A stretch of DNA of 64,000 nt, from assembly GCA_034669045.1 (NCBI GenBank), contig JAXDOD010000096.1, positions 11,436 to 75,435 of the forward strand, given 5' to 3'. The translations under genes and the position numbers were made by a program. The notes beneath the pieces are model-generated. The model did no database searches, was not told where the DNA came from, and saw only the letters and a program-made list of their open reading frames with translations. Shown here in pieces: positions 40,423 to 49,143 of the stretch (the first letter of the stretch is position 1; each line of letters begins with the position of its first letter). This DNA comes from VAZQ01 sp034669045 (GTDB lineage: Bacteria > Pseudomonadota > Alphaproteobacteria > Rhizobiales > Xanthobacteraceae).

Positions 40423-42171
40423 CTATTCCCTGGTTTCGTTCTCGTCGGTCTTTTCAGCCGGCTTCTCGCTCGCCCGCTTCAGCGCGGTGCCCAGGATGTC
40501 GCCCAGCGTGGCGCCGGAATCGGAGGAGCCGTATTGGGCGATCGCCTCCTTCTCCTCGGCGACCTCGAGCGCCTTGATCGAGACCTGCACCTTGTGGGTG
40601 CGGCGATCGAACTGGGTCACGCGCGCGTCCACCTTCTGGCCGGCGGCGAAACGCTCCGGCCTCTGCTCGCCGCGGTCGCGCGCGAGCTCCGCGCGCCTGA
40701 TGAAGGTGGTGAGATCGGTGCCGACGATCTTCACGTCGAGACCGGACTCCTTCACCTCGGTGACCTCGCAAGTGACGACGCCGCCCTTCTTGAGGTCGCC
40801 GGCGCCCTCGCCGACGAACGGATCGCCTTCGAGCTGCTTGATGCCGAGCGAGATCCGCTCCTTCTCCACATCGACGTCGAGCACCTGCGCGTTGACCTTG
40901 TCGCCTTTCTTGTACTCGTCGATCACCTGCTCGCCGGGACGCTTCCAGTCCAGGTCGGAGAGATGCACCATGCCGTCGACGTCGCCGTCGAGGCCGAGGA
41001 ACAGCCCGAACTCGGTCTTGTTCTTGACCTCGCCCTCGACGTTCGTCCCGGGCGGATATTTCTCGACGAAGACCTCCCATGGATTGCGCATGGTCTGCTT
41101 GAGGCCGAGCGAAATCCGGCGCTTGATCGGATCGACCTCGAGGATCTGCACCTCGACCTCTTGCGAGGTGGCGACGATCTTGCCCGGATGCACGTTTTTC
41201 TTGGTCCACGACATTTCGGACACGTGGATGAGGCCCTCGATGCCGGGCTCGAGCTCAACGAAAGCGCCGTAGTCGGTGATGTTGGTGACGCGGCCCTTGT
41301 AGCGCGCGGCCACCGGGTACTTCGCCTCGATGCCCTGCCAGGGATCGTCCTGCAACTGTTTCATTCCAAGCGAGATGCGGTGGGTCTCGTGGTTGATCTT
41401 GATGATCTTGACCTTCACCGACTGGCCGATATTGAGCACCTCGGTCGGGTGATTGACGCGCCGCCAGGCGATGTCGGTGACGTGCAGCAGGCCGTCGATG
41501 CCGCCGAGGTCGACGAAGGCGCCGTAGTCGGTGATGTTCTTCACCACGCCGTCGATGACCTGGCCCTCTTCCAGATTCTGCACCAGTTCCTGGCGCTGCT
41601 CGGCGCGCGTCTCTTCGAGCACGGTGCGGCGGGACACCACGATGTTGCCGCGCCGGCGGTCCATCTTGAGGATCTGGAACGGCTGATTGACGTTCATCAG
41701 CGGAGTGACGTCGCGGATCGGCCGGATATCGACCTGCGAGCGCGGCAGGAACGCCACCGCGCCGTCGAGATCGACCGTGAAGCCGCCCTTGACCTGGTTG
41801 AAGATGACGCCCGTGACCTTCTCGTTGTTCTTGAACGCGGTCTCGAGCTTGCCCCAGCTCTCTTCGCGCCGCGCCTTGTCGCGCGAGAGGACGGCTTCAC
41901 CGAGCGCATTCTCGACCCGGTCCAGGTAGACCTCGACCGTGTCCCCGACCTTGAGCTCGCTCTGCCGTCCTGGACCGGAGAATTCCCGCAATGCCACCCG
42001 TCCCTCGGTCTTCGCGCCGACGTCGATGACCGCCATGTCCTTTTCGATGCCGACGACGAGCCCCTTGACGACGGTCCCCTCCTGCGGCGTGGCGCCCTGA
42101 GCGAACGACTCTTCGAGCAGCTGGGCGAAATCTTCGCGTGTGGGGGTGGCGGAACTGGTAGCGGTGGCCAT
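40423..42171 (-). CDS. rpsA: 30S ribosomal protein S1
   Basis: S1 helps mRNA bind and unfold on the 30S subunit. The 582-residue protein has six S1 RNA-binding repeats, seen as recurring GxVxxxxxYGAFVxL and GLIHVSEMSW blocks (for example ITDYGAFVDLGGIDGLLHV and TEFGLFLGLDGDVDGMVHL). The last repeat is more divergent. The ATG at 42171 (MATATSSATPTRED) follows an AGGAG site. Order aroA-...-cmk-rpsA is the conserved proteobacterial arrangement. Confidence 0.98.
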   Translation of the reverse strand: MATATSSATPTREDFAQLLEESFAQGATPQEGTVVKGLVVGIEKDMAVIDVGAKTEGRVALREFSGPGRQSELKVGDTVEVYLDRVENALGEAVLSRDKARREESWGKLETAFKNNEKVTGVIFNQVKGGFTVDLDGAVAFLPRSQVDIRPIRDVTPLMNVNQPFQILKMDRRRGNIVVSRRTVLEETRAEQRQELVQNLEEGQVIDGVVKNITDYGAFVDLGGIDGLLHVTDIAWRRVNHPTEVLNIGQSVKVKIIKINHETHRISLGMKQLQDDPWQGIEAKYPVAARYKGRVTNITDYGAFVELEPGIEGLIHVSEMSWTKKNVHPGKIVATSQEVEVQILEVDPIKRRISLGLKQTMRNPWEVFVEKYPPGTNVEGEVKNKTEFGLFLGLDGDVDGMVHLSDLDWKRPGEQVIDEYKKGDKVNAQVLDVDVEKERISLGIKQLEGDPFVGEGAGDLKKGGVVTCEVTEVKESGLDVKIVGTDLTTFIRRAELARDRGEQRPERFAAGQKVDARVTQFDRRTHKVQVSIKALEVAEEKEAIAQYGSSDSGATLGDILGTALKRASEKPAEKTDENETRE

Positions 42172-42405
42172 GAACACTCCTGGTTGGCGGGCGGCGCCGG
42201 ACTGGTTGAATGGGCGTTTCGAACGCACGGACCGAAAGTCCCGCGGACTTTCAGAACCGCCGGCAAATTGGACTGCCGCAGGCTGCGAAGACCAGCCTGC
42301 GTGCCGGCGGCCCGGCGCAAGCCGAGCGATCGAAGCGATGGTGCGATCCGGCGCGCCACCGGGGAAACGGTCGGAGCAGGCTCGTCCTCCACGACGGAAG
42401 CGCGA

Positions 42406-43044
42406 TCAGCCGCGCTTCCGGCCTGCTCGGACGGCTTCGACGATGTCGATGGCGGCCCGGAATGCGGCGTCTATATCCAAATGCGTGGTGTCGAGCAAGT
42501 GCGCGTCCGCTGCGGGTTTCAAGGGAGCGGCGGCGCGCGTCGTATCGCGCTCGTCCCGACGGCGGATGTCGGCAAGAACGTCAGCCTCCCTGACCTTTTG
42601 ACCCCCCGCGGTCAGTTCGGCGGTCCGGCGTCGGGCTCGCACCTCGGCCGTGGCATCGACGAAGATTTTCACCTCGGCGTCCGGGAATATCACGGTCCCG
42701 ATGTCGCGTCCGTCGAGCACCGCGCCGGGCGGCTGCCGCCCGAAATCGCGCTGGAAAGCGAGCAACATGGCGCGCACCTGCGGGATCGCCGAGACGACCG
42801 AGGCGGCGTCCCCGATCGGGTGGCTCTTGAGGGCGCGTTCATCGAAACCCGCCGGATCAAGCGCCTTGGCCGCCGACGCCGCGTTGCGCGTGTCGTTGAG
42901 GTCGTGCCCGGCGTCGAGGAGCGCCTTCGCCACCGCCCGGTAGATGAGCCCAGTATCGAGGTGGCGCAGCCCGTAATGGACGGCGAGCCGCTTGCCGAGC
43001 GTGCCCTTGCCGGACGCCGCCGGCCCGTCGATGGCGATGATCAT
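42406..43044 (-). CDS. cmk: cytidylate kinase
   Basis: Cmk phosphorylates CMP and dCMP. The 212-residue P-loop kinase has IDGPAASGKGTLGKRLA, the NMP-binding DTGLIYRAVAK, LDGRDIGTVIFP and the lid RRRDERDTTRAAAPLKPA. Its ATG overlaps the stop of an upstream unrelated gene (ATGA), so an inserted gene pair now precedes it where aroA normally does. It feeds rpsA downstream. Confidence 0.97.
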   Translation of the reverse strand: MIIAIDGPAASGKGTLGKRLAVHYGLRHLDTGLIYRAVAKALLDAGHDLNDTRNAASAAKALDPAGFDERALKSHPIGDAASVVSAIPQVRAMLLAFQRDFGRQPPGAVLDGRDIGTVIFPDAEVKIFVDATAEVRARRRTAELTAGGQKVREADVLADIRRRDERDTTRAAAPLKPAADAHLLDTTHLDIDAAFRAAIDIVEAVRAGRKRG

Positions 43045-43475
43045 TGCCCATCCGACGGTACGGGAATCTTCCTTGCAAACGGCAAGTGGCTGCGCGCCCG
43101 TCGCAACGGCTGCTCTTCGGTGAAGATGTTGCGTGAGCGGAACTCTGCGGGGCTCACGACACTAAGGTATTCTCTCAACGCCGGACTAGTCGACGATGTG
43201 GTGAACCAAGGTTCCTCGAGCCGCCGGCAGGGCTCCGATACCCAGAGCGGAACGCGTCCAAGCTGATATTGCTTGGCAAGATACTCCGCCATCGCCCCCG
43301 CAAGCGCATCCAGGCGCACATCCCCCGAGCGTTCCGGCTCCGACTCGATTGTGGCATAACGGACACCGTCGTCTGGCGCCATTAGAAAGGTATCCACGAA
43401 CTCCGCCAGCGACACATCCTGCGGCTCGCCAAAGCGAACGCGCTCAACTGCTTCTGCTAGGGTATGTGGGCGCAT
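43041..43475 (-). CDS. unknown partner of nucleotidyltransferase-like protein
   Basis: This 144-residue protein (MRPHTLAEAVERV...) is not recognised. It is soluble, acidic early (EFVDTFLMAPDD) and Arg-rich at the end. It overlaps the upstream nucleotidyltransferase ORF by 32 bp and its TGA overlaps the cmk ATG by four bases, so all three are translationally linked. A strong AAGGAG site precedes the ATG at 43475. The sequence is visibly less GC-rich than its neighbours, hinting at transfer. Its tie to the upstream gene suggests an immunity, antitoxin or cofactor protein, but that is inference. Confidence 0.6.
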   Translation of the reverse strand: MRPHTLAEAVERVRFGEPQDVSLAEFVDTFLMAPDDGVRYATIESEPERSGDVRLDALAGAMAEYLAKQYQLGRVPLWVSEPCRRLEEPWFTTSSTSPALREYLSVVSPAEFRSRNIFTEEQPLRRARSHLPFARKIPVPSDGQ

Positions 43476-44058
43476 CCACTGCTCCTTCAAGATTCATGGT
43501 CTTAAGGAGAAACCGCTGTTTTTCGGCACCCGCCGCGCTCACGGGAAAGTAGCGCGCGAGCACGGCAATCGCCTCTTCGATAGTGCGAATACCGACAACC
43601 CGCATCAGATTCAAGATATCGAGCCGTTCCTGCTCGCCGCGAACCGGATCGATGACGCGGATGGCCTTGAGCTTCAGAGCCAACAAATACGGTGCCGAAG
43701 GAACGTAAACAACGAGACCAGGGACGCCAGCTCGCCGCGGAAACGATCCAAATTCGAGGTGGTCGGCGGCGTGGTCCGCAAGTGAACTCAAGTGGAAGGC
43801 CACGCCTTCATTGAACCAGTCCTCGACCCATCCGTTTGCAGCGGTGATCTTATCGACGATGCGACGCAGCCACTCCGGCCAGGGATTCTCTAGCGGCGAT
43901 ACATCGGCGTCTTCAGTCGCAAACCGAAAGTTGCTTGCCAGCATCAAGGCCGAGCCGCCGTAGACTGCGATTTGCAACGTCGTGCCAGCGCCAGTAGCAG
44001 CCAGCCCAATCTCATCAAAAGCCTCAAGAAGTTTTTCGCGATCGAGGGTGGGGGCCAC
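43444..44058 (-). CDS. nucleotidyltransferase-like protein (DUF6036/AbiEii type)
   Basis: This 204-residue protein has a minimal nucleotidyltransferase signature: IAVYGGSALMLASNF followed by TEDADVSP, matching the GGS...DxD catalytic pattern of DUF6036, MNT and AbiEii families. A helical C-terminal region includes LLALKLKAIRVIDPVRGEQER, LDILNLMRVVGI. Some relatives are toxins of type IV systems, others are orphan enzymes. The start is a GTG at 44058. It lies in the aroA-cmk gap, is lower in GC than its surroundings, and overlaps the next gene. Function by homology is uncertain. Confidence 0.65.
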   Translation of the reverse strand: MAPTLDREKLLEAFDEIGLAATGAGTTLQIAVYGGSALMLASNFRFATEDADVSPLENPWPEWLRRIVDKITAANGWVEDWFNEGVAFHLSSLADHAADHLEFGSFPRRAGVPGLVVYVPSAPYLLALKLKAIRVIDPVRGEQERLDILNLMRVVGIRTIEEAIAVLARYFPVSAAGAEKQRFLLKTMNLEGAVDAPTYPSRSS

Positions 44059-44099
44059 GTGAGCAGGTTCCTGAAAACTCCGATTGCTGTAAGGTGCTG

Positions 44100-45434
44100 T
44101 TATGACAGGTCGCCACCCAGGCCACGCATGATATCGACGAAGCCCGGGAAGCTGGTGGCGATAAAGCCGGTGTCATCCACCCCCACCGGCCTCTCGCTCG
44201 CCAGTCCCATCACCAGGAACGCCATGGCGATGCGGTGATCCATGTGGGTCGCAACCATGCCGCCACCGGCCGCGCGGCCATTGCCATGCACGATCAGGTC
44301 GTCGCCCTCGATCTCGACCGCGACGCCGTTGGCCCGAAGGCCCTCGGCGACCGCGGCGAGGCGGTCGGATTCCTTCACGCGCAGCTCCTTGAGGCCGCGC
44401 ATCCGGGTGGTGCCTTCGGCGAAGCTGGCGGCCACCGCCAGCACCGGATATTCGTCGATCATCGAGGGCGCGCGCTCCGCCGGCACGTCGACGCCGCGCA
44501 GCGGCGACGCGCGGACGCGGAAATCGGCCATCTCCTCGCCGACGTCGCTGCGGACGTCGAGCGCTTCGATGTCCGCGCCCATTTCCCGCAATGTCGTGAT
44601 CAAACCGGTGCGCAACGGATTGGTCATCACGTCGGTCAGGATCACCTCGGAGCCCGGCACGATCAGCGCCGCCACCATCGGGAATGCCGCCGAGGACGGA
44701 TCGGCCGGCACCACGACCGGCGCGGGCGCGAGCTCGGGCTCGCCCCGGAGCGTGATCTTGCGTCCGTGGGCACCGTCGCGCTCGACCGCGACCTCGGCGC
44801 CGAAGTGCGCAAGAAGCTTTTCGGTATGGTCGCGGCTCGCGTCGGTCTCGATCACGATCGTCTCCCCCGGCGCCGCCAGCGCCGCCAGCAGCACCGCCGA
44901 TTTGATCTGCGCGGAGGGAACCGGCGTGCGGTAGACGATCGGGATCGGATCGCGCGCGCCGGCGAGCGTGATCGGCAGCCGTCCGCCCTCGGCCATATGC
45001 GTTGCCCGCGCCCCGATCAGTGAAACCGGATCGAGGATGCGCTGCATCGGCCGGCGCCGGAGCGAGGCATCGCCATCGAAGGTCGCGGTGATCGGGCAGC
45101 CCGCGACCGCCCCCATGACCAGGCGCACGCCGGTGCCGGAATTGCCGAAATCGAGCACGCCCGGCGGCTCCCGGAAGCCGCCGATGCCGACGCCCCGCAC
45201 GCGCCATTCGCCGTCGCCGGCGCGCTCCACCTGGCTGCCGAGCGCGCGCATGGCGTTGCCGGTGTTGAGCACGTCCTCGCCCTCGAGCAGGCCGGAAATG
45301 CGGGTCTCGCCCACCGCCAGGGCGCCGAAGATCAGCGCCCGGTGGGAGATCGACTTGTCGCCGGGCACGCGGACACGCCCCTTGAGGGCGCCGGCGCGGC
45401 GCGCGCTGAGCGGGACTTTGGCGGCGTGATCCAA
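44100..45434 (-). CDS. aroA: EPSP synthase (class II-like)
   Basis: AroA makes 5-enolpyruvylshikimate-3-phosphate in the shikimate pathway. The 444-residue protein resembles the Agrobacterium CP4-type (class II) enzyme: VPGDKSISHRALIFGALA, LLEGEDVLNTG, DASLRRRPM, RAPSMIDEYPVLAV, LKELRVKESDRL and HMDHRIAMAFL. In the glyphosate-determining loop it reads DFGNSGTG, with Gly where CP4 has the insensitivity-associated Ala. In this genome the normal aroA-cmk junction is interrupted by two genes. Confidence 0.96.
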   Translation of the reverse strand: MDHAAKVPLSARRAGALKGRVRVPGDKSISHRALIFGALAVGETRISGLLEGEDVLNTGNAMRALGSQVERAGDGEWRVRGVGIGGFREPPGVLDFGNSGTGVRLVMGAVAGCPITATFDGDASLRRRPMQRILDPVSLIGARATHMAEGGRLPITLAGARDPIPIVYRTPVPSAQIKSAVLLAALAAPGETIVIETDASRDHTEKLLAHFGAEVAVERDGAHGRKITLRGEPELAPAPVVVPADPSSAAFPMVAALIVPGSEVILTDVMTNPLRTGLITTLREMGADIEALDVRSDVGEEMADFRVRASPLRGVDVPAERAPSMIDEYPVLAVAASFAEGTTRMRGLKELRVKESDRLAAVAEGLRANGVAVEIEGDDLIVHGNGRAAGGGMVATHMDHRIAMAFLVMGLASERPVGVDDTGFIATSFPGFVDIMRGLGGDLS

Positions 45435-45618
45435 GGCGACCTCGGTTTGCGGAAATTGGCCTTAGCATGCGGCCAGGAGGGCGTCACCAGAGCGTCACCC
45501 GGGCGGGCTTTCGGCAGGCCGGCCGGCCGCCCCGGGCGCTTGACCGCTATTGACAGCGGCAGGGCAACTAGCCAAGTGAAGCACCTTATTTTCGGCCCCC
45601 CTGCAAGGAACCCGATCC

Positions 45619-46026
45619 GTGGCAAAACCCGAGCTCGGCACCAAACGCCTATGCGGCAGTTGCAACACGAAATTCTACGACCTCAGCAAGGACCCGATCG
45701 TCTGCCCGAAGTGCCATACCGTGCTGACGCTTGCGGCGGTGAGTTCCCGCTCGCGACCTGAGCCGGTGGCGCGCCCCGTCGCCCCCGTGCGCCAGGAGGA
45801 GGTCGTGGTGCCGGAGACGCCGGAGGCGGAATTCGTCTCGCTCGAAGATGCGGACGCCGAGGCGCAGGGGAAGAAGTCTGTTGACGGCGACGCCGTCGAG
45901 GGGGGCGACGACGAGATCGAGATCGATCAGAGTCTCGACGATGCCGCGCTCATCGAAGTGCAGGAGGAAACCGACGAAGACGTGACCGACATCATCGGCG
46001 AGCGCGAGAACGAGGAGGAACCTTGA
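45619..46026 (+). CDS. TIGR02300-family zinc-ribbon protein
   Basis: This 135-residue alphaproteobacterial family protein has an N-terminal zinc ribbon, LCGSCNTKFYDLSKDPIVCPKC, and a long acidic C-terminal tail (Asp/Glu-rich, ending ENEEEP). The start is a GTG at 45619 after AAGGAAC. It is divergent from aroA and upstream of tRNA-Ala, a conserved alphaproteobacterial arrangement. Function unknown; the tail suggests binding to basic partners. Confidence 0.88.
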   Translation: MAKPELGTKRLCGSCNTKFYDLSKDPIVCPKCHTVLTLAAVSSRSRPEPVARPVAPVRQEEVVVPETPEAEFVSLEDADAEAQGKKSVDGDAVEGGDDEIEIDQSLDDAALIEVQEETDEDVTDIIGERENEEEP

Positions 46027-46105
46027 GGCCATCCCGGCGCACCGTCTAACCTCGCGCGCCGGCGGCAGGATTGGATGCGGAGTTCCCGATACCGCGTCCC
46101 GGAAT

Positions 46106-46181
<76 letters not shown>

Positions 46182-46513
46182 ACCTTCGACCGCCGCGGGC
46201 GGGGTTGACGGCTGGCTTACGATTGATGCGAAGGCGATGGTTCGCACCAACATCTCAAGACTGCTTCCGGCAACGCATTTGCAAATAAGCGGATAGAGGA
46301 CATGCAGCCGACGGTTCGGCGGCCTCACTCTTCCTCCAGCGGTTCTGCACCACGACCGGAGCCGTCGAGCCCCGAACCAATATGTCGCCGGCGAATTAAA
46401 CCGGCGCAACGCGGGCGTGACGAACGGCCACGCCGCACTGTTTAATGCCTGGCGGGCCCCCTATTATGTGAAGGACAAAAAGGCGGCCGAGCCCGCCACA
46501 GGAGAGGAAACCC
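46182..46513. other. 332-bp non-coding stretch
   Basis: No convincing gene is present between tRNA-Ala and the TTT binding protein. CGCCGG and CCGGCG form a short hairpin near 46387-46407. A strong GGAGAGG ribosome binding site near 46501 belongs to the next gene. The rest shows nothing I can name. Confidence 0.4.
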
Positions 46514-47539
46514 ATGTTCCAGCAAGCCAAGATTCTCGTGCTTCCGGCCGCCTTCGTGACCTCGCTGGCGGCGCTCGCACTGGCGCCGGCGGCGGCGCAG
46601 GGCCCCAACCTCGCCGGCAAAAACGTGACCATGCTGATCGGCTTCGGTCCGGGCGGCGGTTACGACCAATGGGGCCGCGTGGTCGCCCGCCACATCGGCA
46701 AGCATCTTCCCGGCACGCCGTCTGTCGTTCCGCAGAACATGCCGGGCGGCGGCAGCTTCAATGCCGCCAATCACATCTACACGATCGCGCCGAAGGACGG
46801 CACCGTGCTGGGCATCATCGCACGCGACGCGGCGCTCGGACCGCTGACCGGCGCGTCCGGCGCCCGCTTCGACCCGCTCAAGATCACCTGGCTCGGCACG
46901 CCGACCCTGGAGACCAACATCTGCATTTCCATGAACCGGGCCAAGGTGAAGACCTTCAAGGACCTCCAGGAGCAGGAGCTGATCATCGGAAATACCGGCG
47001 TGGGCACCGGCACCTACTCCTATCCGAAGGCGCTGAACGGAATGCTCGGCACCAAGTTCAAGCTGATCTCGGGCTTCCCCTCCTCGACCGACGTGTTTTT
47101 GGCGATGGAGCGCAACGAAGTCGACGGCATCTGCGAGAGCCTCGACAGCGTGGTCAGCAAGCGGCCGGACTGGATCGAGACCAGGAAGGTCAACGTCCTG
47201 TTCTATGGCGGCGCCGCGCCGACCTCCGATCTTCACGGCGCGCCCTTCATCGTCGACCTGGCGCGCAACGCGGAGGAGAAGCAGGCGATCGAGTTCCTCT
47301 ATGCCGGCCAGGGCATCGGCCGTCCCTTCGTGGCGCCGCCGGACCTGCCTGCCGACCGGCTGAAGATGCTGCGCGATGCGTTCAACGCGACCATGAAGGA
47401 CCAGGACTTCGTCGCGGACGCCAAGAAGCTGATGCTCGACGTCGAGCCGGAGGACGGCGAACACCTCGAGGCCTTCATCAAGAAAATCTACGCCACGCCC
47501 AAGGCGGTCGTGGACAAGGTCGGCGCGCTGATCAAATAG
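46514..47539 (+). CDS. Bug/TctC-like periplasmic binding protein
   Basis: This 341-residue exported solute receptor has a signal peptide (MFQQAKILVLPAAFVTSLAA..., cleaved near APAAAQ). It has the family motifs IGFGPGGGYDQWGR and VPQNMPGGGSFNAAN, then NTGVGTGTYSYPKAL. It is more divergent than the Bug protein at 12826. It lies tail-to-tail with the enolase-superfamily gene, which could act on the imported carboxylate (inference). No membrane subunits are nearby. Confidence 0.88.
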   Translation: MFQQAKILVLPAAFVTSLAALALAPAAAQGPNLAGKNVTMLIGFGPGGGYDQWGRVVARHIGKHLPGTPSVVPQNMPGGGSFNAANHIYTIAPKDGTVLGIIARDAALGPLTGASGARFDPLKITWLGTPTLETNICISMNRAKVKTFKDLQEQELIIGNTGVGTGTYSYPKALNGMLGTKFKLISGFPSSTDVFLAMERNEVDGICESLDSVVSKRPDWIETRKVNVLFYGGAAPTSDLHGAPFIVDLARNAEEKQAIEFLYAGQGIGRPFVAPPDLPADRLKMLRDAFNATMKDQDFVADAKKLMLDVEPEDGEHLEAFIKKIYATPKAVVDKVGALIK

Positions 47540-47548
47540 CTGTTCCGT

Positions 47549-47613
47549 CCTCATCCTCAGCACCGGCCGCAGTCTTGGAGACGCGTTGCTCGGCAACGCT
47601 CCTCCGCATGAGG
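47549..47613. repeat. degenerate hairpin repeat
   Basis: CCTCATCCTCAGC at the left and GCTCCTCCGCATGAGG at the right form an imperfect inverted repeat, a degenerate relative of the 34581 hairpin. It lies between convergent genes and may act as a terminator. Confidence 0.4.
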
Positions 47614-47634
47614 CCGAGCGAGGCTGCGCAGAAA

Positions 47635-48744
47635 TCAGATCCTATATCGCTCGATCGCCTTGGGATCCCACGACAGCCCGTTGCCCGGCCGGTCGGGGAC
47701 GATCGCGCGACCCTCGACGATGCGCAGGGGCTCCTCCACCAGGCCATCGGCCCAGTCCATGTATTCCAGGAAGTGGCAGGTCGGCGTGGCCGCGAGCAGG
47801 TGCGCGCTCACCTCCGGAAAGAGATGCGAAGACATCTCGATGCGGTGTTCGGCCGCGAGCGTGGCGGCGCGCTGCCAGCCGGTGACGCCGCCGATGCGTT
47901 CGAGATCAGGCATCACGTAATCGGCGGCACCGGCCGCGATCCCCGCCTCCATCGAGGTGACCAGCGAAAAATTCTCGCCGATCTGGATCGGAGTCCTGAG
48001 CGCGCGCGCGAGCGCCGCGCAGCCGGCATAGTCGTCGTGGCGGATCGGCTCCTCCAGCCAATAGATGCCTTCCTGGTCGAGCGCGCGGCCGCGTTCCAGC
48101 GCCTGCGCGACGTCGAGCGCCTGGTTGTAGTCGACCATCAAGGCGATGCCGTCACCGATCCGCCTGCGGACGGCCCGCAGCGCGGCGAGATCGTCCTGCA
48201 GCGTCGGATGGCCGAGCCGAAGCTTCACGGCGCGGAAGCCACCGGCGAGCAGCTTCTCGGCCTCGTCGGCCACCGCGTCCGGCGATGCCATCAGACCGAG
48301 CCCGCAACTGTTGTAGGCTTGGATCGGTCTCGGTTCGCCGCCGACGAGGGTCGCAAGCGGCACGCGCGCGCCGAGCGCCAGCGCGTCCCAGACCGCCACG
48401 TCGAGGCCCGCCATCGCCATGCGCACGATGCCCTGTACGCCCACGAGCTTGAAGCGCTGGGCCAGCATCTCCCAGAGCGCGGCCGGCGCCACCCGCTCGC
48501 CCGTCGCCATCTGCCCGATCGCGTCCAGCATCTTCGCCACCACCGGCGCGACGGCAGGCAGATAGCAGAACAGGTACGCGTGCCCGGTGATGCCCTCCTC
48601 GGTCTCGAGGTCGATGAGGAGGAGCGGCGCCGCCGTGATGCGCGCCTGGCTGGTTCCGAGCGCATAGGTCATGGGCACCTGGACCGCGATGGTGCGCAGC
48701 GCCCGGATGGTGAGGAGCGGCAGATTCGGTGTGGAAGCGGGCAT
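47635..48744 (-). CDS. mandelate racemase/muconate lactonizing enzyme family protein
   Basis: This 369-residue enolase-superfamily enzyme uses Mg2+ to stabilise an enolate from a carboxylic acid. Metal ligands fit Asp in MVDYNQAL, Glu in YWLEEPIR and Glu in QIGENFSL. The dyad of mandelate racemase is represented by Asp in VMPDLERIGG and His in MSSHLFPEVSAH. The KxK base of mandelate racemase reads KLR (VKLRLGHPT), so the second lysine is Arg. Racemase or acid-sugar dehydratase activity are both possible. The ATG at 48744 gives a family-length protein; 62 upstream codons are not coding. Confidence 0.88.
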   Translation of the reverse strand: MPASTPNLPLLTIRALRTIAVQVPMTYALGTSQARITAAPLLLIDLETEEGITGHAYLFCYLPAVAPVVAKMLDAIGQMATGERVAPAALWEMLAQRFKLVGVQGIVRMAMAGLDVAVWDALALGARVPLATLVGGEPRPIQAYNSCGLGLMASPDAVADEAEKLLAGGFRAVKLRLGHPTLQDDLAALRAVRRRIGDGIALMVDYNQALDVAQALERGRALDQEGIYWLEEPIRHDDYAGCAALARALRTPIQIGENFSLVTSMEAGIAAGAADYVMPDLERIGGVTGWQRAATLAAEHRIEMSSHLFPEVSAHLLAATPTCHFLEYMDWADGLVEEPLRIVEGRAIVPDRPGNGLSWDPKAIERYRI

Positions 48745-48901
48745 GATGGCCGGCAGCCTAAGCTCGCGGGCGGCGCGCGCAAGGCGTGCCTGCCGTGCGC
48801 TTGCCTGCGGGCTCTTGCGTTGGGAACTTCTGCACGACGGCCGGGTTATTGGTGCGGCTGAAGCAAACCCCGCGACGCGACCGCGCTTGCTTCTTGCCAA
48901 A

Positions 48902-48928
48902 GACCCCGGACCAGTCGCGGCCGGGGTC
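48902..48928 (+). promoter_or_regulatory. GC-rich hairpin upstream of DUF3309
   Basis: GACCCCGG and CCGGGGTC form an 8-bp stem with an 11-base loop followed by ATTTATT, 33 bp before the DUF3309 start. No plus-strand gene lies close upstream, so it is either a terminator of unannotated transcription or a leader structure. Confidence 0.35.
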
Positions 48929-48961
48929 ATTTATTCAGGACGCAATGTCGAGGAGGCAACC

Positions 48962-49120
48962 ATGAGCCTGGGTACCATCCTGCTGATTGTTCTGATTCTC
49001 ATTCTGGTCGGCGCGCTCCCGACCTGGCCGCACAGTGCGGGCTGGGGCTATTATCCGGCCGGCGGCCTGGGCCTGGTGCTCGTCATCGTGCTGATCCTGG
49101 TGCTGCTCGGGCGGATTTGA
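48962..49120 (+). CDS. DUF3309 small membrane protein
   Basis: This 52-residue protein is typical DUF3309: helix LGTILLIVLILILVGALP, then TWPHSAGWGYYPAGG, then helix LGLVLVIVLILVLLGRI. It should span the membrane twice. The ATG follows GAGGAGGCAACC. DUF3309 genes are often stress-induced in soil bacteria; function is unknown. The hairpin at 48902 lies in its leader. Confidence 0.85.
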   Translation: MSLGTILLIVLILILVGALPTWPHSAGWGYYPAGGLGLVLVIVLILVLLGRI

Positions 49121-49143
49121 CCGCGACGCTTGGCGGGCAGCCG

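Noticed and set aside
44100..45434. AroA as a CP4-type glyphosate-insensitive enzyme
   Set aside because: The key loop has Gly, not the CP4 Ala, so insensitivity cannot be claimed.
45550..45578. TTGACA as a promoter for the TIGR02300 gene
   Set aside because: No acceptable -10 hexamer at 16-19 bp spacing.
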